From Marinicella algicola (GTDB lineage: Bacteria > Pseudomonadota > Gammaproteobacteria > Xanthomonadales > Marinicellaceae): a stretch of DNA of 64,000 nt. The stretch covers positions 1,428,501 through 1,492,500 of the forward strand of contig NZ_JAQOMR010000001.1 in NCBI RefSeq assembly GCF_028401385.1. Direction: 5' to 3'. Within the stretch, counting starts at the first letter, position 1; each line of letters opens with the position of its first letter. The position numbers and the translations under genes were made by a program. The notes below the pieces were generated by a model, which saw nothing but the letters and a program-made list of their open reading frames with translations, had not been told where the DNA came from and did no database searches. Positions 52,037-62,188 of this stretch are shown in pieces.

Positions 52037-53803
52037 ATGCAGGAGCACCCAGAGGTGACCCCGGCAGCATATACGTCCGGAAATTTCTGCAGTTCAGAGC
52101 AGGCTGCGGCAATGGTGTCCGCGCTCATGGAGGGCGGGCAAGTGTTGCCGGACTTCCTGGATGACGCCGTTCGCCGATTTTCAGACAGGGCAGCGGTTGA
52201 GTTTTTCGACCGCACCTGGACCTATGGCCAGATTGACCATCTTGTGGACCGGTTCTCGCGCGGCCTTGCCGGGCTCGGGGTTAAAAGGGCACACGTGTCG
52301 GTCTCTGCCTGCCCAATTCTCCTATTCGGTAGTCTGTTTTTTGCGGTGCTGAAGGCGGGTGGCGTCGTCGTCAACTACAACCCGCTTTACACCAGCCGTG
52401 AGCTTCTGGCCCAGATCCGTGATTCCGGCACTGAGGTCATGATCACGCTGGATCTTCAGCAGGTCTATAAAGGGCTTGGTCCAATTATCGCCGATGCCGA
52501 GCTCAAACATGTGATTGTCTGTTCGATGGCAGAAAGCCTGCCTACGGCCAAGGGTTTGCTTTTTCGGCTGTTCAAGCGCGCCGACAGGGCCCGTATACCG
52601 CGTGACGCATATCATATCAGCTATGATGCGGTTTTGCGCAAAGGAGACCAGACCGAAAGGCGGGCCGTTGAAATTACGCCGCAAGACATCGCCGTTCTGC
52701 AATATACCGGCGGCACGACCGGTATCCCGAAAGGCGCAATGCTCTCTCATACTGCCTTGATCTCCAATGCGCGGCAGATGCTGGCCCAGACCGGCGAGGA
52801 TGTGCTGACCCCGGGCGAAGAGGTGATTGTCGGTGTTTTGCCGTTCTTCCACGTGTTCGCCATGACCGTCTGCATGCTTTATGCGATTGAAATCGGCGCT
52901 GTCATGCTGCTCGTTCCGCGGTTCAACCGCGACGATCTGATCGCATTGATGGAGAAGCGCCGGCCGACACTTCTGCCTGCCGTGCCGACGATTTATGGCG
53001 CGATCAACGCTGTCGCTGCGACCCGCCGGATCGATCTTACATCGCTGAAAATATGCGTTTCCGGTGGCGCGCCGCTGCCGCTGGAGGTGCGCACAGACTT
53101 TGAAAAACTGACCGGCTGCAAGCTTTCGGAAGGGTATGGCCTCACCGAATGTTCGCCGGTGGTTTCCGTCAATCCCTTCGACGGGAGACCGGCGCGGCCC
53201 GGCTCTGCCGGATTGGCGCTGCCAGGCACCGTGCTGGAAATTCGCGATTCCGAAAATCCCGCTGTTGTGCTGCCGAAAGGTGTCAAAGGCGAGTTGTGGG
53301 TGCGCGGTCCGCAGGTGATGTCCGGTTACTGGAACAAGCCCGACGATACCGCCTATGCCTTGCGCGACGGCGCATTTCGCACCGGCGATGTCGGCTATAT
53401 CGACGAGGACGGTTACCTGTTTCTGGTCGACCGGCTGAAGGATCTCATCATTTGCGGCGGCTACAATGTTTACCCGCGATTGATCGAGGAAGCCCTCTAC
53501 GAGCATGAAGACGTTGCTGAGGCGATTGTGATCGGCGTGCGGGATGAATATCGCGGCGAAGCGCCGAAGGCCTTCGTTGCCCTGAGGCCAGACTCGACTG
53601 TCACGGTTGAGGAATTACATGCGTTTCTCAAGCCCCGACTGTCGAAGATCGAGCTTCCGCGCGCCATCGAAATACGTGAAAGCCTGCCGAAGACAATGAT
53701 CGGGAAGCTTTCGAAAAAGGAACTGATCGAAGAAGAGCGCAACACCTCTCATCACGCAGCGGAACCAAAGCGGGAGAAGGGGCAACGTCATGTTGACGCA
53801 TAG
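52037..53803 (+). CDS. Long-chain acyl-CoA synthetase (FadD-like)
   Basis: 588 residues as read. Activates fatty acids to acyl-CoA via an acyl-AMP. The P-loop YTGGTTGIPKGAMLSH near residue 224, GYGLTECSPVVSVNPF near 365, DGAFRTGDVGYIDEDGYL near 447 and the C-terminal KLSKKELI are adenylation motifs. Three one-base losses within 60 nt (AAAA 52283-52286, CC 52321-52322, T6 52337-52342) cancel out: the frame stays open, but residues about 83 to 102 are wrong. Repair gives VKKGTRVGLCLPNSPYSVVC, which matches the family. RBS is GGGAGGAG before ATG 52037. Confidence 0.92.
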   Translation: MQEHPEVTPAAYTSGNFCSSEQAAAMVSALMEGGQVLPDFLDDAVRRFSDRAAVEFFDRTWTYGQIDHLVDRFSRGLAGLGVKRAHVSVSACPILLFGSLFFAVLKAGGVVVNYNPLYTSRELLAQIRDSGTEVMITLDLQQVYKGLGPIIADAELKHVIVCSMAESLPTAKGLLFRLFKRADRARIPRDAYHISYDAVLRKGDQTERRAVEITPQDIAVLQYTGGTTGIPKGAMLSHTALISNARQMLAQTGEDVLTPGEEVIVGVLPFFHVFAMTVCMLYAIEIGAVMLLVPRFNRDDLIALMEKRRPTLLPAVPTIYGAINAVAATRRIDLTSLKICVSGGAPLPLEVRTDFEKLTGCKLSEGYGLTECSPVVSVNPFDGRPARPGSAGLALPGTVLEIRDSENPAVVLPKGVKGELWVRGPQVMSGYWNKPDDTAYALRDGAFRTGDVGYIDEDGYLFLVDRLKDLIICGGYNVYPRLIEEALYEHEDVAEAIVIGVRDEYRGEAPKAFVALRPDSTVTVEELHAFLKPRLSKIELPRAIEIRESLPKTMIGKLSKKELIEEERNTSHHAAEPKREKGQRHVDA

Positions 53804-53849
53804 GGCAGGAGGTCGTTATGATGAAACGCTTAAAAAGAAAAGGTTTCTC

Positions 53850-54243
53850 GTGACGGATCAGTTTTTCACCGTGACTCAACTTGCCGAAGAGCTTGGTTTG
53901 ACGCCACGGGCTGTGCGTTTTACGAAACGAAGGGGCTTATAAACCCCGGACGTGCGGGAAAGACACGGATATACACCCAGCGCGACCGTGCTCGTCTGAT
54001 CCTTGTTCAGCGCGGCAAGAGCCTTGGGTTTTCCTGCAGGAAATCAAGAATTTCCTCGATCTTTACGAAATCGACCGAACCCAGCAGGAGCAGCTGAATG
54101 CGCTTCTGAAGGCCGTTCGCGAGCGCGTCGGTATGCTCGAAGAGCAGAAGGTCGCGCTCGATCTGACGCTCGACGAACTGAAAGCGGTAGAGCGCGAAGC
54201 CGAAGCCCGTCTTTCTCACAAGATCGGCAAGCTCGCCAGCTAA
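53850..54243 (+). CDS. MerR family transcriptional regulator (LiuR-like), candidate regulator of the lipid island
   Basis: About 131 residues from GTG 53850, preceded by AAAAGG. The MerR winged helix is FFTVTQLAEELGLTPRAVRFYETKGLI near residues 5-31, followed by RIYTQRDRARLILVQRGKSLGFSLQEIK and a coiled-coil dimer helix ending in KIGKLAS. It lacks the extra cysteines of metal-sensing MerR. Two breaks: TTTT 53918-53921 (five expected) and CC 54033-54034 (three expected). It lies inside the beta-oxidation operon, so control of that operon is a natural inference. Confidence 0.85.
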
Positions 54244-54352
54244 ATCCAGTTTACAGCCCTCATCGGCACAAAACCGCCGTCGCAACCGCGTCGGGCGTTG
54301 GCTTTGCTGTGCTTTTTACAATCCATGATCTTCAGGTTTCTGGGAGGATGCC

Positions 54353-55486
54353 ATGACCAATGTTGTCATCGCGGGCTATCAGCGCTCGCCATTTACGCTC
54401 GCCAAAAAGGTGAATTTTCCCGTTTGCGTGCGGATGATCTGACCGCACAGGTGGTCAAAGGTCTGGTCGAAAAATCCGGCGTCAAACCGGATGATATTGA
54501 AGACCTGATCCTCGGCTGTGCTTTTCCCGAAGCCGAACAGGGGTTGAATCTTGCCCGTCTGGTTGTGCTTCTGGCCGGCCTGCCGCAGTCTGTCGGTGGC
54601 GTCACGGTCAACCGTTTCTGCGGTTCGTCGATGCAGTCAATCCACATGGCCGCCGGTCAGATCCAGCTTGGTGCTGGCGAGGTTTTCATCTGTGCCGGTA
54701 TCGAAAGCATGAGCCGGGTGCCGATGATGGGCTATAACCCACTCCCCAATCCCGATCTCTATGCGAAACTGCCCGGTGCCTATATCGGCATGGGTGATAC
54801 GGCGGAAAATGTGGCCTCGCGCTGGCAGATCTCGCGCACAGAGCAGGAAGCTTTTGCCGTGCGTAGCCATGTCCGTGCCAGCGAAGCGCGGGCTTCGGGC
54901 AAATTTGCGGATGAGATTGTTCCCATCAATGTCAATGGTTCGCAGGTGGATCAGGATGGCTGCATTCGCCCGGAAACGACGGCTGAGATTCTTGCCGGGC
55001 TGAAACCGGCCTTCTCTCAGGACGGAACTGTGACGGCCGGAACATCCTCGCCGCTGACCGACGGGGCATCTGCCGTTCTGATCTGCTCGCAGGCCTATGC
55101 CGAGAAGAATGGGCTGACGCCACTGGCGCGTCTGACGTCCGTCGGCATTTCCGGCTGTGATCCGGAGATCATGGGCATCGGGCCGGTCGGCGCGACCAAA
55201 AGGCGCTGGCGCGCGCTGGGCTGGAAATCGGCGCGATGGATATCGTCGAACTCAACGAAGCCTTTGCCAGCCAGTCGATCGCCTGCATGCGCGATCTGGG
55301 TCTCGGCCCGGACAATGTCAATGTCGATGGTGGCGCGATTGCGATTGGCCACCCCTCGGCGCGACGGGCGCGCGCATTGTCGGCAAGGCCGCCTCGTTGT
55401 TGCAGCGAGAAGGCGGGCGCCACGCGCTGGCAACCCAGTGCATCGGCGGCGGACAGGGGATCGCAACCATTCTGGAGCGGGTGTGA
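54353..55486 (+). CDS. Acetyl-CoA C-acyltransferase (thiolase, FadA type)
   Basis: Cleaves 3-ketoacyl-CoA to acetyl-CoA. About 378 residues. [19 protein letters not shown] near residue 85 has the nucleophile Cys, [13 protein letters not shown] near 302 and [17 protein letters not shown] near 330 the catalytic His, and [17 protein letters not shown] the second Cys. Three losses: GG 54409-54410, AAAA 55198-55201 and CCCC 55352-55355, each one base short. ATG 54353 follows GGGAGG. The stop overlaps the next start (TGATG). Confidence 0.92.
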
Positions 55487-57806
55487 TGGAAAAATCAACA
55501 AAGTTGCTGTGATCGGCTCAGGCGTTATGGGGTCGGGCATTGCCGCGCAGGTTGCCAATGCCGGCGTTCCTGTGCTGTTGCTCGATATCGTACCGGAAAA
55601 CGCTAAAACCCGGAACGTCGTTGCTGAAACAGCACTCGCCAAAATGCAAAAGGCCGATCCTGCGCCGTTCATGTCAAAGCGTGCGGTGAGACTGGTTGAA
55701 GCCGGCAATATAGAGGACGATCTCGAAAAGCTGGCCGATGTCGACTGGATCATCGAGGTCGTGGTAGAACGGCTCGATATCAAGCAGGCGCTCTACCGCA
55801 AGATCGACACGGTGCGTAAGCGTGGTACAGCTATCTCTTCCAATACCTCCACCATCCCACTTGAAAATCTGATGGCGGGCATGCCGGACGACTTCGCCCA
55901 TGACTTCATGATTACCCACTTCTTCAATCCGCCGCGCTATATGCGCCTGATGGAACTTGTGACAGGTCCTTCAACGGATCCGGCATTGGCGAGAGTGGTC
56001 ACGGATTTCGCCGACCGCAGGCTCGGCAAGAGTGTTGTTTCCTGCAACGACCGCCCTGGCTTCGTCGCCAACCGGCTGGGAACCACCTGGATACAGCTTG
56101 GTGTTCTCAAAGCACTGGAAGAAGGCCTTACGGTTGAGGAGGCCGATGCCGTGATGGGCAGGCCGTTTGGAATTCCGAAGACCGGTGTTTTCGGGCTGAT
56201 TGATCTGGTCGGGCTGGATCTCATGCCGCATATCGGCGCCAGCCTGAAGAGTTCGCTGCCGGAAGACGACATGTTCCATCAAACCAGCCGTGATCTGCCG
56301 CTGGTCAACAAGATGATTGCCGACGGCTATACCGGGCGGAAGGGAAAGGGCGGTTTTTACCGGCTGAACCGTGAAGGCGGGCAAAAGATCAAGGAAGCCA
56401 TCGATTTTGAAACCGGTGCCTACCGGGTTTCGGTGAAGCCGGAGAACGGCGCGCTCAAGGCAGCGCGAAAACCGCGCCAGATGATGGAGCTGAACGGACC
56501 GCTGGGGCGCTATGCATTTGGCGTCATGGCCAACGCACTGTCCTATGCGGCAAGCCTCATCGGTGATGCTGCCGATGATATTGCCTCCATCGATGAGGTC
56601 ATGCGGCTCGGCTATAACTGGAAGTGGGGACCGTTCGAACTGATCGACCTTATCGGCGGCGAATGGCTGGTCGGGCGCATGCGTGCGGAAAATATTCCTG
56701 TGCCGGCACTGCTGGACGCGCTCGGCGACAAGACCTTCTACCGGATCGAGAACGGGCGCCGTCAGGCGCTGCAGCCCGATGGATCCTATGCCGATATCGT
56801 CCGGCCGGACGGCGTGATCATGTTGGAAGACATTAAGCGCACCAGCGAGCCGTTGTTGAAAAATGGCTCTGCTGCGGCTTGGGATATCGGCGATGGCGTC
56901 GTCTGTTTCGAGTTTATCTCGAAGGCCAATGCCATGGATGACCAGATCATGGATCTGCTTGACAAGACGATCGGGTTGGTCAAACGCAAATACAAGGCAT
57001 TGGTTATCTATAACGAAGGCACGCATTTTTCGGTCGGCGCCAATCTCGGGCTGGCGCTGTTCGCTGCCAATATCGGAGCCTGGGGTGAGATCGAAAAGCT
57101 CGTTGACGGCGGCCAGAGAACCTATCTGAAAATGAAATATGCTCCATTTCCTGTCGTGGCCGCGCCATCCGGCATGGCGCTTGGCGGCGGTTGCGAAATC
57201 CTGCTCCATTCCGATGCCGTTCAGGCGCATGCGGAAAGTTATATCGGGCTTGTGGAGTGTGGAGTCGGTCTGTTGCCCGCCTGGGGCGGCTGCAAGGAAA
57301 TGCTGACCCGCTGGCAGAAAACCGGAAAGCTGCCGAACGGCCCGATGCCGGCCGCCGCCAAAGTGTTCGAAATGATTTCGACCGCCACTGTCGCCAAATC
57401 GGCCGAAGATGCGCGCGATCTGATGTTCCTGAAAAAGGACGATGCGGTCACGATGAACCGCTACCGCCTTCTGGCTGACGCCAAGGCGAAGGCGCTTGCC
57501 ATGGTTGATGGCTACCAGCCTCCGGAACCGCAGGACATCGTGCTGCCGGGCCCGTCAGGGAAGGCTGCCATGCAGATGGCGGTAGACGGTTTTGCACGCC
57601 GGGGTATCGCCACGCCCCATGATCAGACCGTTGCCGGAGAACTGGCGACTGTACTCTCAGGCGGCGACACCGACATCATCGATACGGTGAGTGAAGAGAC
57701 GGTGATGGAGCTTGAACAGGAGAGCTTTATGCGCCTTGTCAAAACCCGCAAGACGCTCGCCCGCTTTGAAAGCGTCATCGAAACCGGCAAACCTTTGAGG
57801 AATTGA
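55486..57806 (+). CDS. 3-hydroxyacyl-CoA dehydrogenase / enoyl-CoA hydratase (FadN-like domain order)
   Basis: About 773 residues. The N-terminus is an NAD-dependent 3-hydroxyacyl-CoA dehydrogenase ([57 protein letters not shown]). The C-terminal part is a crotonase-like domain ([30 protein letters not shown]). This order, dehydrogenase first, is the reverse of E. coli FadB and resembles Bacillus FadN. The frame breaks at AAAAA 55490-55494; one more A restores [11 protein letters not shown]. It is coupled to the thiolase gene by TGATG. Confidence 0.93.
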
Positions 57807-57809
57807 ACC

Positions 57810-59598
57810 ATGCAAGTTTATAACGCCCCGATCCGGGATATGCGTTTCGTTTTGCACGAACTCATCGGCATTGACGATTATGCACAATTGCCCGGTTTTG
57901 AAGATGTGTCCGCCGACCTTGCCGACGCTATTCTTGAAGAGGCTGGAAAGTTCTGTACCGAAGTCCTGTTGCCGCTGAACGCATCTGGCGATGAGGAAGG
58001 TTGCGTTCTTGAAAACGGCGTGGTGCGCACGCCCGAAGGCTTCAGGGAGGCCTACAAGTCCTTTGCCGAAAGCGGCTGGACGTCGATGGCATCCGCCCCC
58101 GAATGGGGCGGGCAAGGACTTCCCGAAACGATCAACAAAATGGTCGAGGAGATGAGCTGCGCTGCCAATCTCGCCTTCGGCCTTTATCCGGGGCTGACCC
58201 ATGGCGCCTATCAGGCGATCGCCGATCACGCCACCGATGAACTGAAGCAGCTCTACCTGCCGAAAATGGTGGAAGGCACCTGGTCGGGCACCATGTGCCT
58301 GACCGAGGCCCACTGCGGAACCGATCTCGGCCTGTTGCGCACCCGCGCAGAGCCGCAGTCCGATGGCAGTTACAAGATTACCGGATCGAAGATCTTCATT
58401 TCCGCCGGTGAGCATGACCTGACGGAAAACATCATTCATCTGGTGCTGGCACGGCTTCCCGATGCGCCGAAGGGGGTCAAGGGCATCAGCCTTTTTCTGG
58501 TGCCGAAATTCCTGCCGAACGAGGATGGCACGCCAGGTCCCCGCAACGGTGTTTCATGCTCGGGGCTGGAACACAAGATGGGCATCAAGGCTTCGGCCAC
58601 CTGCCAGATGTCGTTTGACGATGCCACCGGCTGGCTGGTTGGTGAGCCGCACAAGGGCATGCGGGCGATGTTCACGATGATGAACAGTGAGCGCCTGTCG
58701 GTCGGTATTCAAGGGTTGGGAGCTGCGGAAGCCGCCTATCAGGGGCCGTGGCCTATGCCAAAGAGCGGCTTCAGGGCCGTTCGCTCGCCGGCGTGAAACA
58801 TCCCGACAAGCCCGCCGATCCGATCATTGTTCACCCGGATGTGCGGCGCATGCTGATGACAATCCGCGCCTATACCGAAGGGTGCCGGGCACTTGGCGGC
58901 TGGGTGGCGCGCAATCTTGATATGCTCAAGCATCACCCCGACCCGGAAATGCGTCAGGACGCCGAGGACTTCACCGCATTGATGACGCCGGTCGTGAAGG
59001 CGTTGTTCACCGACCTCGGGTTTGAATGCACCAACATCGGGATGCAGGTCTATGGTGGCCACGGCTTCATCCGTGATCACGGCATGGAGCAATATGTCCG
59101 CGATAGTCGTATTTCGATGATCTACGAGGGCACCAACGGAATTCAGGCGCTGGATCTGGTCGGTCGCAAGATGCCCGCCCATATGGGCCGCTATCTGCGC
59201 TCTTTCTTCCACCCCGTTCTGGCCGAGATCGACGCTGCTGTCGATGATGAACGACTCGCCGAACTAGCCCAGCCGTTGGCAAAAGCCTTTGGCGGGCTGC
59301 AACTTTGTACCGCCGAGATTGCGCAAAAGGGCATGAAGGATCCAGAGGAAGCGGGGCCGCTGCCACGGAATATCTGCGGCTCTTCGGTCTTGTTGCGTTG
59401 GGCTATATGTGGCTGAAGTCAGCCAGGGTCGCACATGATGCGCTGGAAGGTGGGTGCGACGATCCGGCCTTCTACAAGGCCAAGCTCGTGACCGCCCAGT
59501 TTTACATGAAGCGGATCCTGCCGCAGGCTGCAGGTCTGGTTGGCTCTGTCCGTGCTGGCAAGGCGTCGATGATGGCGCTCGATGAAATGTCGTTCTGA
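57810..59598 (+). CDS. Acyl-CoA dehydrogenase with C-terminal extension
   Basis: About 596 residues. FAD enzyme that makes the trans-2-enoyl-CoA. The N-terminal helix domain MRFVLHELIGIDDYAQLPGF, CLTEAHCGTDLGLLRTRA near 166, MGIKASATCQMSFDDATGWLVG near 255, and MYEGTNGIQALDLVGRKM near 435 (as IYEGTNGIQALDLVGRKM) fit the longer FadE5/AcdA-type subgroup. Two losses: GGGG 58742-58745 and GGGG 59353-59356, five expected at each. It follows the dehydrogenase gene by 3 nt and passes electrons to EtfAB. Confidence 0.93.
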
Positions 59599-59694
59599 CA
59601 GCGCAATTGACGTCGTCCGCGCATCGTTCAGGTGCGGGTGAGGTAGGCTTGCAACCCGATAGAGCCGAGAGGCTTGTTAGATTCTGGAGGTAAT

Positions 59695-60012
59695 ATGGCT
59701 GATCTCGATACATTGATCGCCGCAATGGAAGACAGGGCCGACCGGCTGGAAGAACTCGGCTACAGGGTCCGTTTCGACCTGAAGGACGGCGGGTCGATAC
59801 TGCTGGATGCGGTTGACGGGGATGTCGCCGTTTCGCGCGACGAGACCAACGAGGCCGAAGCCGACACGGTTCTGGTGATGACATCCGACAATCTTGCGAA
59901 ACTGATTGATGGAAAGCTCAACCCGATGCTGGCCTTCTCCACCGGACGGCTGAAAGTGCGTGGCTCGCAGGGTGTTGCTCTCAAGCTGGCCGGGCTGCTG
60001 GAAGCGGAATAG
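59695..60012 (+). CDS. SCP2 sterol-carrier domain protein
   Basis: 105 residues from ATG 59695, with GGAGG upstream. A single SCP2 fold: YRVRFDLKDGGSILLDAVDGDV near residues 22-43 and LIDGKLNPMLAFSTGRLKVRGSQGVALKLAGLLE at the end, which lines the hydrophobic tunnel. It likely binds or hands over acyl-CoA. Last gene of the lipid operon before a hairpin. Confidence 0.88.
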   Translation: MADLDTLIAAMEDRADRLEELGYRVRFDLKDGGSILLDAVDGDVAVSRDETNEAEADTVLVMTSDNLAKLIDGKLNPMLAFSTGRLKVRGSQGVALKLAGLLEAE

Positions 60013-60075
60013 TTCTTCAGTCCATGACCAATAAAAGTGGGCGACGGCCTTGCGTCCGACCTAGAGCCAAAACAT

Positions 60076-60101
60076 AAGGGCGCCGTTTCCGGCGCCCCTT
60101 T
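60076..60101. terminator. Stem-loop after the lipid operon
   Basis: GGGCGCC and GGCGCCC around GTTTCC, with flanking AA and CTTT. It lies 64 nt after the SCP2 stop and 45 nt before the stop of the convergent DUF2147 gene, and can serve both. Confidence 0.65.
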
Positions 60102-60145
60102 GTCTCAATATATTGTTGTGGGTGAGGCTTGTCCTCAGCCCACGC

Positions 60146-60562
60146 TCACTTCACTTTCTTCCATTGCTGGCTTTTGCAGATTGCGCCGCCAAGGACGCAG
60201 CCTGACAGTTTGAGCGTATCGCCTCCGGTCAGCTCCATCTTGCCGGTGTAGTTCTTGCCGTTTTCGAAGTTATAGAGCTTGCCTTTCCAGGCGTCAGTCC
60301 CAACCGGTTTCAGGTTAAAGAGCATCTGCGTGCCAACCAGCGCGTTGCCGCGTTTGGATTTGTCCGGGTTTTTGACATCTTTTGACGGTGTTTTCTGCCA
60401 GACGATCGTGCCGCAGAACGCGTCCGCGCAAGGGGCAATCTTTACCTGCGTTTTGCCGCTTTCCGTCATCCAGGTTCCGGCTGGCGATGTGGCAAAGGCG
60501 GTGCCGGAAAAGGCGAGGCCCGCGATCAGGCCTGCTGCCGCAAGAACAGTGTGTTTGCGCAT
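60146..60562 (-). CDS. DUF2147 family exported protein
   Basis: 138 residues. A signal peptide (MRKHTVLAAAGLIAGLAFSG..AFA-TS) is followed by the DUF2147 start PAGTWMTESGKTQVKIAPCADAFCGTIVW with its two cysteines, and an end CVLGGAICKSQQWKKVK with two more. The family is often beside lipid or outer-membrane genes; function unknown. RBS GAGGAGAG precedes ATG 60562. It lies 62 nt downstream of fadL on the same strand. Confidence 0.88.
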   Translation of the reverse strand: MRKHTVLAAAGLIAGLAFSGTAFATSPAGTWMTESGKTQVKIAPCADAFCGTIVWQKTPSKDVKNPDKSKRGNALVGTQMLFNLKPVGTDAWKGKLYNFENGKNYTGKMELTGGDTLKLSGCVLGGAICKSQQWKKVK

Positions 60563-60624
60563 AAGTCTCTCCTCGTTTGTGCAGACAGACCGGACCGGAG
60601 AGCCGGCCCGGCTGGCGACAAGTC

Positions 60625-61923
60625 TCAACCGCCGAAACGGTAGCGCAAGCTGACAGAAATGAGATCGACGCGGGAATCGACTTTTCCGACGAAATCGGCG
60701 CCCGGTTCGTAATGCGGGTTGCCATTGACCAGCCTGACATCGCCATCGCCTACGGAGAAGATGTGCTCATAGGCAAAATCGAGCGACAGATCGTTGGTCC
60801 AGTTGTAGGTGCCGCCGATCGAGGCATGGACGCGATCGCTGTCGGGCAGGCGGAGATCCCGGTTTCTTGTCGAGATTGGAGACCACTCATAGCCGAGGCC
60901 GCCGCGCACGGTGAACTGTTCTGTCCAATCATAGGACATGCCCAGCGCCGCGTAATATCCATCGTCATATTCGAACGGCAGATCTGTCAGTTGCATACCG
61001 TTGGTCGGGCCGGAATTGCCGTAGACCGGGATGGTGTTGAATACGCTCCAGTTGGTCCACTCGAACCCGGCATTGAAGGTCAGTGCGTCTGTAACCTTCT
61101 GGCTCAGGCCAACCGTCAGCTGATCTGGCAGTTTCATGTCTGCATCAATGCCGTAGCGCCCAGCCGGCAGCGGGCCGCTGGAGGCGCCGAGGGTCAGATC
61201 CCCGGAGAGATTCTGGTTGATCGCGGAGCGATAGCCGACGCCGATGACCGTGCCGTCCATCGGCGTCAGTGTGAAACCCAGCGTGTAACCGGCCGCCCAG
61301 GAATCGCCTTCGAGTTCGGCACTGGGCGCTCCCGGAAGCGGTGACATTGCCTGCGTCAGGCGGGTCTTGAAATACATCGCTTCCACGCCGGCACCGACGG
61401 TCAGCCAGTCATTGACCTTCCAGGCTGCCATCGGGGTGAAATTATAGCTGCGGACTTCTGAGGTGCGGGCATAGACCTGGCCTGCGTAATTGGTTGGGTT
61501 CTTGGTCGTCAACCCGAACGGGGAATTCACCCCAAGCCCGAGCCAGATGCTGTCATTGACCTGAAAGCTGACATAGCCGGCAGGCAATGCAGCATCGAGC
61601 CCGATGTCGCCCGTGGATCCCGATCCGCCATAATAGATCAGCGCCGGGCTGGTTCCGGTGGTCGGCGTCGTACTGGCGTAAGGAAAAATGCCCGTCAGAT
61701 CGATTTCGGCCTGAAGGCCTTTAAACTCGGTCATGGTTGCCGGGTTCCAGTAGGTTGAGCCCAACCCGGCCTGACCGGCTGCTGCGCCCGCAAACGCCTG
61801 GCCAAGACCTGCTGCACTCTGCTCGCGCAATCCGAACGATCCGGCGAGCGCCGATCCCGCCATTAAAGCGGTCGCCGCCATGAACGAAAAATAGAACAGA
61901 CCTGTCCTGTTGGTGATAGGCAT
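60625..61923 (-). CDS. OmpP1/FadL/TodX family outer membrane transporter
   Basis: 432 residues, intact. A signal peptide ending SALA-GS, then SFGLREQSAAGLGQAFAGAAAG and the family NPA motif in STYWNPATMTEF near residue 60. A 14-strand barrel follows, ending in SVSLRYRFGG. It imports long-chain fatty acids or other hydrophobic compounds. An AAGGAGGAGG ribosome site precedes ATG 61923. A palindrome of the lipid regulon lies 76 nt upstream. Confidence 0.93.
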   Translation of the reverse strand: MPITNRTGLFYFSFMAATALMAGSALAGSFGLREQSAAGLGQAFAGAAAGQAGLGSTYWNPATMTEFKGLQAEIDLTGIFPYASTTPTTGTSPALIYYGGSGSTGDIGLDAALPAGYVSFQVNDSIWLGLGVNSPFGLTTKNPTNYAGQVYARTSEVRSYNFTPMAAWKVNDWLTVGAGVEAMYFKTRLTQAMSPLPGAPSAELEGDSWAAGYTLGFTLTPMDGTVIGVGYRSAINQNLSGDLTLGASSGPLPAGRYGIDADMKLPDQLTVGLSQKVTDALTFNAGFEWTNWSVFNTIPVYGNSGPTNGMQLTDLPFEYDDGYYAALGMSYDWTEQFTVRGGLGYEWSPISTRNRDLRLPDSDRVHASIGGTYNWTNDLSLDFAYEHIFSVGDGDVRLVNGNPHYEPGADFVGKVDSRVDLISVSLRYRFGG

Positions 61924-61996
61924 TGTTTCCTCCTCCTTGAAACAAAACGTTAACTTTAAAACCTATTCAGTCCATATCTCCCAATCGGAAACATAT

Positions 61997-62012
61997 GCGA
62001 CGTTAACGTCAT
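61997..62012. promoter_or_regulatory. Palindrome upstream of the FadL gene
   Basis: GCGACGTTAACGTCAT, with the perfect 12-bp core GACGTTAACGTC at 61999-62010, matches 14 of 16 bases of the etfB palindrome. It lies in the 265-nt gap between fadL and the LysR gene. The rest of that gap shows no gene. Confidence 0.65.
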
Positions 62013-62188
62013 TAAATATACCAAAGAGTGTGGGTGTGAGCTTATTTGCTAAAATGTTGCCAAACCGCAACAGTCAGCATTGTCAGCCGGAGGAGAATGC
62101 GAAGATGGTTGTGCCGCCTGGATACCTGTCGGGACAGTCGGCTCCGGCAACAAGGCCGAACAACTGGTTCACACCGGCGGCATCTGCT

